The position numbers were made by a program, and so were the translations under genes. Shown here one piece after another: positions 6,934 through 13,533 of a stretch of DNA of 21,022 nt (position 1 is the stretch's first letter; every line of letters begins with the position of its first letter). The notes under the pieces are model-generated. The model was not told the DNA's origin. It made no database searches and was given only the letters and a program-made list of their open reading frames with translations. Source of the DNA: an uncultured Bacteroidales bacterium (GTDB lineage: Bacteria; Bacteroidota; Bacteroidia; Bacteroidales; Paludibacteraceae); the NCBI GenBank assembly GCA_946615455.1, contig CAMOHN010000003.1:1-21022 (forward strand). The letters run 5' to 3'.

Positions 6934-8415
6934 TCAGGCTTCCGGCTGTTGCTCGGCATTGTCAAGAGCATTTATTTTCTCTTCGATGGCTTTCAGCTGC
7001 TCTTTGTTACGGTCAATATTCTTCTGCATATCTTCTACCAACTGGTTGGCATTCTTTGACTTGCCTGTGAAGAAGAGGATATTGTTTTCAGCTGTTTTGA
7101 TCTCTTGTTGCAGGTTCTCGTACATGCGCATCAGTCGCTGACGGTCATTGCTCTGCAGGGCTTTTTCACTGCGTGAGCGGTCGCGCTCACCTCGTGCGGA
7201 CTTGTCTGCCTCGCGTTTCTTCTCAAAGAAAGTATCGCAAATCGCAGTGAATTGTTGCCAAAGTTCGTCCGAGAGTTTGCGTGCCACCGGGCCTATGGTT
7301 TTCCACTCTTTCTGCAGGTCAATCATAGCTTGTGCGCCTTGCTGCCATGCCTCCTGACTGAGCAGTTCGTTGGCCTTGTCAATGAGTGCACGTTTGGCTT
7401 TGAGGTTGCCTCCCAGCTCGTCACGCATGTCCTTGAAGAAAGCGGCACGGGCTTTGAAGAAACTGTTGCACAAGGTGCGGTACTCGTCGTAGATGGCTTG
7501 GTTTTGCTTGCGTGGTGCGAAGCCGACTTTTCGCCACTCCTCCTGCAAGCCTTGCAGGGTCTGTTGGGCTTCATTCCACTGGCGCGCCGTCTTGAGCTCG
7601 TCGGGATGGATGGCCTTGATTTGCTCTATAATCTCTTGTTTGAGTTTCAGGTTCTCCTGCTCTTTCTCATGCAGGGCATCAAAATAGGCTTGGTGCTTCT
7701 TGTTGATGACGGTGCTGGCAGCCTTGAAACGGTTCCAAAGATCTTCCCTGAGCTCACGAGCCACCGGACCTATCTCTGCCCACTCGTTGTGCAACTGTTG
7801 CAAGGCACGACCGGCTTCAACAACATTCTCGTTCTCCTGCAATTTCTCGGCGGCTTCGCACAGCAGGGTCTTCATCTCAAGGTTCTTTTTGAAGTCGAGA
7901 TCGCGCAACTCAATGTTAATTTTGACAAGGTCATAGAACTGCTCTTGCCAAAGTTGATACTGCTTCCATATCTCTTGTGCCTTGGGAGCGGGAACGGGAC
8001 CTATGGTTTTCCACTCGGCTTGCAGTTCGCGCATGGTCTTGAGGTCGTTCATCACATCGCCGGTTTCATTCTGCGCCATCTTCTTCATCTGCTCGATGAT
8101 GTTTTCTTTGCGCAGCAGGTTCTGTGCCATTTCCTCTTCCAACTTCTGCGAAGCCTCGCGGCGTTTTTCCTTGTAAGTAGCAAGCAACTGACGCATCTGC
8201 TGTTCCGCCTCGTCAAAGGGAGGTACCCAGTTTTCCATGGTCTCACCGGCAGCATCGGCAGCCTCTTGGGCTGCCTTACGAACGGTTTCCAACTCTTGGT
8301 GATAAACACGGTAGAAGCGGCTTTTGACATCCTCTACCTGTTCTTTGATCTCACTCACATTCTGCTCTAACAGACCTTTCAGTTCCTCAATGAGGGCTTG
8401 CTTTTCGTTTTCCAT
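6934..8415 (-). CDS. DUF349 coiled-coil protein with four repeats
   Basis: This is a 493-residue, highly charged, mostly helical protein with no signal peptide or membrane segment. Four DUF349 units are recognisable by the core EW(K/A/R).(I/V)G..(P/A)R, centred near residues 135, 212, 294 and 371, with a period of about 77-82 residues. N- and C-terminal parts (1-115 and 405-493) look like long coiled coils. DUF349 proteins have no established biochemical role. The gene starts 23 bases after a tRNA-Gly and ends 2 bases before ftsE, so all three may share a promoter. Its K/E/Q-rich composition creates a long leucine-rich shadow frame on the other strand. Confidence 0.93.
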   Translation of the reverse strand: MENEKQALIEELKGLLEQNVSEIKEQVEDVKSRFYRVYHQELETVRKAAQEAADAAGETMENWVPPFDEAEQQMRQLLATYKEKRREASQKLEEEMAQNLLRKENIIEQMKKMAQNETGDVMNDLKTMRELQAEWKTIGPVPAPKAQEIWKQYQLWQEQFYDLVKINIELRDLDFKKNLEMKTLLCEAAEKLQENENVVEAGRALQQLHNEWAEIGPVARELREDLWNRFKAASTVINKKHQAYFDALHEKEQENLKLKQEIIEQIKAIHPDELKTARQWNEAQQTLQGLQEEWRKVGFAPRKQNQAIYDEYRTLCNSFFKARAAFFKDMRDELGGNLKAKRALIDKANELLSQEAWQQGAQAMIDLQKEWKTIGPVARKLSDELWQQFTAICDTFFEKKREADKSARGERDRSRSEKALQSNDRQRLMRMYENLQQEIKTAENNILFFTGKSKNANQLVEDMQKNIDRNKEQLKAIEEKINALDNAEQQPEA

Positions 8416-8438
8416 AATCGCGTTTGAATAAAAAAAGG

Positions 8439-8509
8439 AGCGGCATAAGGGAGTCGAACCCTCCTCCTCAGCTTGGGAAGCTGATGCACTACCGATGTGC
8501 TAATGCCGC
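8439..8509 (-). tRNA. tRNA-Gly (anticodon CCC)
   Basis: Read on the minus strand the 71 bases fold as a full cloverleaf: acceptor GCGGCAT/ATGCCGC (7 perfect pairs), D-stem GCAC/GTGC, anticodon stem TCAGC/GCTGA with loop TTCCCAA (anticodon CCC), variable loop GGAG, T-stem GAGGG/CCCTT with TTCGACT loop, discriminator U. CCA is not encoded. It reads GGG glycine codons. A run of seven T follows the 3' end (CCTTTTTTT), then the DUF349 ATG after 23 bases. A strong promoter lies just upstream. Confidence 0.96.
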
Positions 8510-8533
8510 AAGTGTGTTTCCATAAAGACGGCG

Positions 8534-8565
8534 CAAAAGTAGGGTGTTTCAAAAAGTGTTGCAAA
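8534..8565 (-). promoter_or_regulatory. Bacteroidota sigma promoter of the tRNA-Gly/DUF349/ftsE unit
   Basis: On the minus strand a -33 box TTTG (8562-8565) is followed after exactly 20 bases by a -7 box TACTTTTG (8534-8541), a match to TTTG-N(19-20)-TAnnTTTG. The tRNA 5' end lies 24 bases downstream of the -7 box. No other promoter-like sequence is seen before DUF349. Confidence 0.85.
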
Positions 8566-8579
8566 TTTTTCGTAAAAAT

Positions 8580-8611
8580 CTTGGCATTTTTCCCGTAACC
8601 CTCTACTTTTG
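8580..8611 (+). promoter_or_regulatory. Promoter of trmH-family gene and nadD
   Basis: The -7 box TACTTTTG (8604-8611) is perfect; the -33 element is weaker (CTTG at 8580-8583, 20-base spacer, or TTGG with 19). It points away from the tRNA promoter, so the two are divergent and only about 15 bases apart. The predicted leader is about 20 bases. Confidence 0.7.
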
Positions 8612-8639
8612 CCTGCGTTTTTAAGCCCATTTATAGTGT

Positions 8640-9425
8640 ATGACACCCATTGCGCAAGCCTTCCCCCTCACTCGAGCGGAAAACAAATGGATCAGTAGTT
8701 TGCGACAGAAGAAATACCGCGACGAGACAGGCTGCTTCATGGCAGAGGGACGTAAGTGCATCGAAGAGTTGACGGCAGGTTTTGACTGCCTTTTGTTAGT
8801 CGTTCGCGACCAAGCCCCCGTCTTAGAAGGATTGGCGTCGGTCAAGCATGTCACTGCCAAGCAGATGGCTGAACTCTCGTTATTGACTACGCCTACCGAC
8901 TACATTGCTGTGTTCAATAGTACACCTATCCATCGAACAGAAAACACGGATACGCTGATTCTGGCTTTGGACGGTGTGCAAGACCCAGGGAATATGGGCA
9001 CCATTCTGCGCACTTGCGACTGGATGGGTGTCAGTCATGTGCTCTGCTCCCGCCAGACCGCCGACTGTTTTGCGCCCAAAGTGGTGCAAGCCACCATGGG
9101 AGCCTTAGCACACCTGACTGTCACCTATACCGATCTGCCCGATGCGCTCAACCGTCTTCGCAGCCAACACGGGTACAGTGTGTTCGGCACATCACTTGAT
9201 GGCGACAACATCTATGGTTCGTCTGCTTTGGCAGATGCCGAGAAAACCATATTGGTCATGGGTAATGAGGGCAACGGACTGACCCCCGCTGTTCGTCAAT
9301 GCCTTGACGGGCAACTGCTGCTGCCTTCTTATGGCAACAACCATGTGGAAAGCCTCAATGTGGCCGTTGCCACAACATGGGTACTGGCAGAATACCGTCG
9401 GCTTCATTCCTCTCACATCCAATAA
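8640..9425 (+). CDS. TrmH/SpoU-family RNA 2'-O-methyltransferase
   Basis: This 261-residue SPOUT methyltransferase transfers methyl from AdoMet to a ribose 2'-OH of rRNA or tRNA. The three family motifs are present: motif 1 DGVQDPGNMGTILRT (111-125, with the catalytic Arg), motif 2 ILVMGNEGNGL (204-214), and motif 3 SYGNNHVESLNVAVA (230-244). The N-terminal ~95 residues form the SpoU substrate-binding domain (ENKWISSLRQKKYRDE, then MAEGRKCIEEL). The substrate cannot be read from sequence; RlmB- and TsnR-like roles are both open. The ATG at 8640 is the first after a perfect -7 box, giving a short leader. nadD follows after 16 bases. Confidence 0.93.
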   Translation: MTPIAQAFPLTRAENKWISSLRQKKYRDETGCFMAEGRKCIEELTAGFDCLLLVVRDQAPVLEGLASVKHVTAKQMAELSLLTTPTDYIAVFNSTPIHRTENTDTLILALDGVQDPGNMGTILRTCDWMGVSHVLCSRQTADCFAPKVVQATMGALAHLTVTYTDLPDALNRLRSQHGYSVFGTSLDGDNIYGSSALADAEKTILVMGNEGNGLTPAVRQCLDGQLLLPSYGNNHVESLNVAVATTWVLAEYRRLHSSHIQ

Positions 9426-9441
9426 CCAACACCAAGGAACA

Positions 9442-10020
9442 ATGAAGATAGGCATTTACGGCGGCTCATTCAATCCCATTCATTTCGGTCATATCGGACT
9501 GGCAGTGTGGACACTGACTCACAGCGACTTGGACGAGCTGTGGCTGATGGTGACACCGTCTAACCCGCTCAAAGATGCCGATAGGCTGCATGCCAACGAG
9601 CAACAACGACTGCAAGCAGCCCGGTCGGTCATTGAACAGGTCAACGGACAATATGCCTTGGAACTGAAAGACAAACGACTGCGTGTCAGCGATTTGGAGT
9701 TTCATCTTCCTCGTCCGTCCTATACGGCACAAACGCTCCGGACACTCATGCAACAGTACCCCGAACACACCTTTACGCTTGTCATTGGCGAAGATAATTG
9801 GCAACTTTTCACCCGCTGGCGGGAATGGGAATGGATACTGCAACATGTGCCCGTCATGGTTTATCCCCGCCACGCTTCTTCCATGAACGACCACTCGTCA
9901 CTTACAATCAATCATTCTCCTCAACGATCCGACAACACCAATGTCACATTCTTAAAGGAGGCTCCCTATTTCGACATCAGCAGTACACAAATCCGCGCTG
10001 AAAAAGAAAAAACACCTTAA
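9442..10020 (+). CDS. nadD: Nicotinate-nucleotide adenylyltransferase, short C-terminus
   Basis: NadD adenylates nicotinate mononucleotide to deamido-NAD in NAD synthesis. The start is the ATG at 9442, preceded by AAGGA and giving MKIGIYGGSFNPIHFGH; an earlier in-frame start would run into the upstream gene. Nucleotide-binding GGSFNPIHFGH is at 7-17 and the C-terminal ISSTQIR at 179-185. Two oddities: a hydrophilic stretch of about 25 residues (145-169, rich in N, S, H) sits between VYPRH and FLKEAP where the family has a short loop, and the protein stops seven residues after ISSTQIR, without the usual ~20-residue closing helix. No alternative frame continues it. It is probably functional, since the active-site motifs are intact. 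Confidence 0.92.
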   Translation: MKIGIYGGSFNPIHFGHIGLAVWTLTHSDLDELWLMVTPSNPLKDADRLHANEQQRLQAARSVIEQVNGQYALELKDKRLRVSDLEFHLPRPSYTAQTLRTLMQQYPEHTFTLVIGEDNWQLFTRWREWEWILQHVPVMVYPRHASSMNDHSSLTINHSPQRSDNTNVTFLKEAPYFDISSTQIRAEKEKTP

Positions 10021-10031
10021 CCAAAAATAAA

Positions 10032-10063
10032 TTTGCACACCCGTTAAAAAGGTCGTACTTTTG
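10032..10063 (+). promoter_or_regulatory. Strong Bacteroidota promoter of the 10109-14805 operon
   Basis: TTTG at 10032-10035, a 20-base spacer, and TACTTTTG at 10056-10063 fit the consensus perfectly. About 45 bases of AT-rich leader separate the -7 box from the first start codon at 10109. It starts 11 bases after the nadD stop. Confidence 0.88.
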
Positions 10064-10108
10064 TCGCCGTTTTTTAGATAACATAATTTATAAGTTTTTC
10101 AATAAGAC

Positions 10109-10357
10109 ATGATTAGAACAACATTCAATCGTTTGCGTGAGGTGAAAGACAGCCTTCCGCACGGCAGTTCGGCTGTGATTGCTGCCGAGTTGGGTATCAC
10201 AGCCGATGATGTAAGGGACTTTTTCAGTGGCAACGCGTCTGCCGAAACGGGTTATCATTTGGAGCCCGGACCGGACGGAGGCGTTGTTATTTTTGATAAT
10301 TCACGTATTTTAGAGGTCGCCCTGCGCCTTGCATGGGAAAAGAAAAATGGATTGTAA
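10109..10357 (+). CDS. Small HTH-like protein of unknown function
   Basis: This is an 82-residue cytosolic protein. Residues 7-42 (LREVKDSLPHGS, then SAVIAAELGITADDVRDFFSG) have the spacing of a helix-turn-helix, with a conserved-looking LPHGS ahead of the first helix. A short helical tail (ILEVALRLAWEKK) follows a Gly/Pro-rich linker. I infer DNA binding but recognise no named family. It is the first gene after a strong promoter and its stop overlaps the next start by 11 bases (ATG at 10347, TAA ending 10357), so it is coupled to the barrel gene that follows. It might regulate its own operon; the sequence does not show how. Confidence 0.8.
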   Translation: MIRTTFNRLREVKDSLPHGSSAVIAAELGITADDVRDFFSGNASAETGYHLEPGPDGGVVIFDNSRILEVALRLAWEKKNGL

Positions 10358-11309
10358 GAAAATTTTTGCGGCAGCCCTTGTGTTAGCGGGTTTGTCTTGG
10401 GGGCAGTGTGAGGCAGTTGCCCAAAACAGTTCGTCCAACAACAGTGACATTGAGTTTGCTTACGATGCCGGTGCCGAGGTGGTCAGTGCCTACCTGTGGC
10501 GCGGACAATACTTGGGCGGGCTTAGTTTTCAACCCGATGTCGAAGTGGGTTTCAATGCTTTAGGCGGCGATGTGACATTCCGCGCCGGATTGTGGGCTAA
10601 CATAGGTGCATCGGACTGGAAATTCCAAAAAGGCTTAGGTGAATTGCCAGGCTATAATCCCAACACGTATTTTGTGCCCGAGTTGGACGTGATGCTTACC
10701 GCCACCGCTTATGGTGCCAGCGTTGGTTTCACCCACTATTATTATTGCGACGGCACTAACTTCTTCGCTTGGAAGAACGCCACTGACAATTGGATGGAAG
10801 ACAACTCATCGTCCACCGAGTTTTGGTTCGGCTACAACTTCGACCATTTCTTCGGCGTGGGGGCTTATATCAACTGGTACACCACCATCGCCGGTCGCGA
10901 CCTGCTGCCCGAAACAGACCTGAATAAATTAGCAAACAAACAGACGCATCGCAATGCCTTCTCTACCTATATTGAATTGGGCTATGACTACGACTTGAGC
11001 CAAACGGGCATCCAATGGATGGACGGCATTACAGTAGGTGCACAGATGGGCATCTCGCCTTGGGAGAGCGAGGAGATGTACTACAACACCCGCTTTGCTG
11101 TGGTCAATCTGGCTCTGTCGCTGCACAAGGAGTGGGAGTTTGACATCTGCACCCTCGACTTGTTTGCCGTAGGCAGTCTCAACCCCTATCAGATGAATGA
11201 CAAGGAAGGCTATTGCTATAGCCCGGATGCCTTTGTTTCGGCTGCCGGTGACGACAAACGCTATATGCAACCGCTCAACGGCACCATCGGATTGGGTGTG
11301 TGGTTCTAA
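10347..11309 (+). CDS. Predicted outer-membrane beta-barrel protein, unknown function
   Basis: This is a 320-residue protein. The start is the ATG at 10347 (MDCKKIFAAALVLAGLSWG), which gives a signal peptide probably cut after AVAQ; a TTG six codons earlier is less likely. The mature part is rich in Tyr, Trp and Phe in alternating strands (AEVVSAYLWRGQYLGG, VGFTHYYYCDG, FWFGYNFDHFFGVGAYINWY), and ends GTIGLGVWF with a terminal Phe, the usual outer-membrane barrel signal. The YLWRGQ...G..FQP start resembles barrel proteins of the TIGR02001 (gcw_chp) kind, a loose resemblance only. Ligand unknown. It overlaps the small HTH-like gene upstream and precedes apbE by 33 bases. Confidence 0.87.
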   Translation: MDCKKIFAAALVLAGLSWGQCEAVAQNSSSNNSDIEFAYDAGAEVVSAYLWRGQYLGGLSFQPDVEVGFNALGGDVTFRAGLWANIGASDWKFQKGLGELPGYNPNTYFVPELDVMLTATAYGASVGFTHYYYCDGTNFFAWKNATDNWMEDNSSSTEFWFGYNFDHFFGVGAYINWYTTIAGRDLLPETDLNKLANKQTHRNAFSTYIELGYDYDLSQTGIQWMDGITVGAQMGISPWESEEMYYNTRFAVVNLALSLHKEWEFDICTLDLFAVGSLNPYQMNDKEGYCYSPDAFVSAAGDDKRYMQPLNGTIGLGVWF

Positions 11310-11342
11310 ACGAACAGCTTTCTACATAAGGAAATAACGGAC

Positions 11343-12356
11343 ATGAACAGGCATAGGACATGGCTTGCACTGACAATGGCGGCACTATGTGTCGGCTTGT
11401 TGGTGTGGAACAATGACAGACCGCAGCACTACTACCACCACAGCGGGGAGGTGTTCGGTACACTCTATAATATCCGCTACCAAGCCCATGCCAACCTCAG
11501 TGACAGCATCCAGCAATGCCTCAAGCAAGTGGACGATGCCTTGTCGATGTTCAACCAGAATTCCGACTTGTCCCGTATCAACCGAAACGAACCGGTGACG
11601 GTGAGTACTGATTTCCTGCGTGTGTTTACCGAGGCACAATCGGTGTCAGACTTGTCTGGCGGAGCGTTTGATATGACCGTTGCTCCCTTGGTTAATGCCT
11701 GGGGGTTCGGTTTTGAGAACAAAGCACAAATGACAGCCGAGCGTGTTGATTCGCTGCGAGCACTGATAGGCTACCGACGCATCCATTTGCAAGGCAGGCA
11801 AATAGTTAAGGATCATCCCGCCATACGTCTGGATGCCGGTGCCATCGCCAAAGGCTTTGCCTGCGACAAGGTGGCAGAGATGCTTCGCCGGCAAGGTTGC
11901 ACCAACCTGCTGGTCGATATAGGCGGCGAAGTGGTCGCTAGTGGCAAGAACAGCAAAGGTGAGTTGTGGACCATCGGTCTGACCAAACCCATTGACGACC
12001 CTACCGGCACACGGCAAGAGTTGCAAGCCACCTTACGTTATGACAGCGTGTGTATGGCCACATCGGGCAACTACCGCAATTTCTATTACGAAGGTACGGA
12101 ACGCCGCAGTCACACCATTGACCCGCGCACAGGTTATCCGGTGCAACATAATCTGTTGTCTGCCACTGTCACAGCAAGCAGTTGCATGCGTGCCGATGCC
12201 CTTGCCACGGCTTGCATGGTATTGGGTGCCGAAGAAGCCGTGCGTATGATTGACCAAACGGACGATGCAGCCTGCTGTCTCATTGTGGGCGAAAACGACA
12301 AGCAAGTGTTCGTATTATCCAAGCGCTGGACTCATATTGAAGAACTGATTAAGTGA
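11343..12356 (+). CDS. apbE: FAD:protein FMN transferase (ApbE)
   Basis: ApbE covalently attaches FMN from FAD to a Ser/Thr of target flavoproteins, such as the NqrB/NqrC and RnfD/RnfG subunits, on the outer face of the inner membrane. The 337-residue protein begins with a membrane anchor (residues 7-22); Cys16 is preceded by AAL and so does not make a good lipobox. Family motifs: SMFNQNSDLSRIN (68-80), GAFDMTVAPLVNAWGFG (107-123), LDAGAIAKGFACD (163-175), GGEV (194-197), TSGNY (240-244), HTIDPRTGYP (257-266) and the Mg-binding ADALATA (D285, T289). All are present. No flavoprotein target lies in the window. It overlaps bamD by four bases (GTGA). Confidence 0.95.
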   Translation: MNRHRTWLALTMAALCVGLLVWNNDRPQHYYHHSGEVFGTLYNIRYQAHANLSDSIQQCLKQVDDALSMFNQNSDLSRINRNEPVTVSTDFLRVFTEAQSVSDLSGGAFDMTVAPLVNAWGFGFENKAQMTAERVDSLRALIGYRRIHLQGRQIVKDHPAIRLDAGAIAKGFACDKVAEMLRRQGCTNLLVDIGGEVVASGKNSKGELWTIGLTKPIDDPTGTRQELQATLRYDSVCMATSGNYRNFYYEGTERRSHTIDPRTGYPVQHNLLSATVTASSCMRADALATACMVLGAEEAVRMIDQTDDAACCLIVGENDKQVFVLSKRWTHIEELIK

Positions 12357-13174
12357 AAACAGTCCGATACATATTGCCTCTGCTCTGTTGCCTGCTGCTG
12401 GCAGGTTGTGGCGAGTACCAAAAAGTGTTGAAGTCCCGTGATGCTGACTACAAATATCAAATGGCATTGCAGTACTTCAACCAAGGTGAGTATGTCCGCT
12501 CGCAGACATTGTTGGAGGACGTATCGACCTATTTCAAGGGTACCGAGCGTGCACAAGATGTGACCATCTACTTGGCACGCAGTTATATGGGGCAGAAAAG
12601 CTACTCATCGGCCGCTGAGTATTACCAAGCCTACCTTCGCAACTACCCCAAAGGCAAGTATGCCATGGAAGCGCAGTTTCAGGTGGGGCATTGCTACTAC
12701 TTAGACTCGCCCGATGCTCGACTGGATCAGGACTTGACCTACCGAGCTATTGACGCGTATGATTTGTTCATGCAGACCTATCCTGAGAGTCAGTATGTGC
12801 AGCAAGCCTACAAGGAGCAAAACGAGTTGTATGACAAACTGGCTTATAAGGAGTTGCTCAACGCAAGGTTATACTATAAGCTGGGCACATACTTGGGCAA
12901 CAACTACCTTAGTTGTGAGATAACGGCTCGCAATGCCTTGCGAGACTACCCTACCAACAGCCATCAAGAGGAACTATCGTGGCTCATACTGGCAGCCAAG
13001 TACCAACAGATGGTGCACTCGGTTGCCGACAAGCAAGAAGAGCGTGCCCAGGATGCCGAGGACGAGTACTATAACTTCACCACCGAGTATCCCGAATCCA
13101 AGCACCGCCAACAAGCCGAACGCATGGGGGCGGAAATAAAGAAAAAACTAAACAAAACACATACACATGATTGA
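12353..13174 (+). CDS. bamD: BamD outer-membrane assembly lipoprotein
   Basis: BamD is the essential lipoprotein of the BAM complex that inserts beta-barrels. The start is GTG at 12353, overlapping the apbE stop. The signal sequence ends in the lipobox LLAGC with C19 as lipidated cysteine. The mature protein is made of TPR-like helical pairs, for example YKYQMALQYFNQGEY, AQDVTIYLARSYMGQKSY, AMEAQFQVGHCYY and RAIDAYDLFMQTYPESQY, with the NYPKGKYA and TYPESQY repeats typical of BamD. The 273-residue length fits Bacteroidota BamD. The tail is basic (AEIKKKLNKTHTHD). It overlaps the omega gene by eight bases. BamA is not in this window. Confidence 0.93.
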   Translation: MKTVRYILPLLCCLLLAGCGEYQKVLKSRDADYKYQMALQYFNQGEYVRSQTLLEDVSTYFKGTERAQDVTIYLARSYMGQKSYSSAAEYYQAYLRNYPKGKYAMEAQFQVGHCYYLDSPDARLDQDLTYRAIDAYDLFMQTYPESQYVQQAYKEQNELYDKLAYKELLNARLYYKLGTYLGNNYLSCEITARNALRDYPTNSHQEELSWLILAAKYQQMVHSVADKQEERAQDAEDEYYNFTTEYPESKHRQQAERMGAEIKKKLNKTHTHD

Positions 13175-13502
13175 TTACAAACAAACCAAAGCGCCCAAGA
13201 CGACTATTACGCGCGATATGACGCAACTGACCGAGCAAGTGGGCAATGTCTATGAGACGGTAGCTATCATAGCCCGCCGTTCCAATCAGATTGCCAGTTC
13301 GCTCAAGCGCGAATTGGATGCTAAGTTGCAGGATTTCTCCATGCCGCAAGAAGCAATTGAAGAGACCTTTGAGAACCGCGAACAGATTGAGATTTCGCGC
13401 AGCTATGAGCGTATGCCCAAGCCCACACTGATTGCGACACAAGAGTTCATTGACGGTGAGTTGGAGTATAGTACCAACTCCCGCGACGAGGCTCTGAAAT
13501 AA
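13167..13502 (+). CDS. rpoZ: RNA polymerase omega subunit (Rpb6-like, Bacteroidota type)
   Basis: This is a 111-residue protein. Omega stabilises the beta' subunit of RNA polymerase. Residues 6-47 (QTKAPKTTITRDMTQL, then GNVYETVAIIARRSNQI) match what I know of Bacteroidota proteins annotated as omega, and the middle FENREQIEISRSYERMPKPT is equally typical. It is longer and quite diverged from E. coli RpoZ; the shared element is the VAIIARRSNQI helix. It overlaps bamD by eight bases and coaBC follows after 31 bases. The bamD-omega-coaBC order recurs in Bacteroidota. Confidence 0.88.
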   Translation: MIDYKQTKAPKTTITRDMTQLTEQVGNVYETVAIIARRSNQIASSLKRELDAKLQDFSMPQEAIEETFENREQIEISRSYERMPKPTLIATQEFIDGELEYSTNSRDEALK

Positions 13503-13533
13503 TTGTTTACCCTGGTTCATATTCCTTCCTAAG

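Noticed and set aside
7252..8370. 372-codon plus-strand frame opposite the DUF349 gene
   Set aside because: Its Leu/Phe/Val-rich translation is what the complement of a Lys/Glu/Gln-rich coiled coil gives. It has no promoter, no domain and no start context, while the DUF349 gene on the other strand has four clear repeats.
9304..9441. N-terminal extension of nadD
   Set aside because: It would overlap the RNA methyltransferase gene; the ATG at 9442 follows AAGGA and gives the exact family N-terminus.
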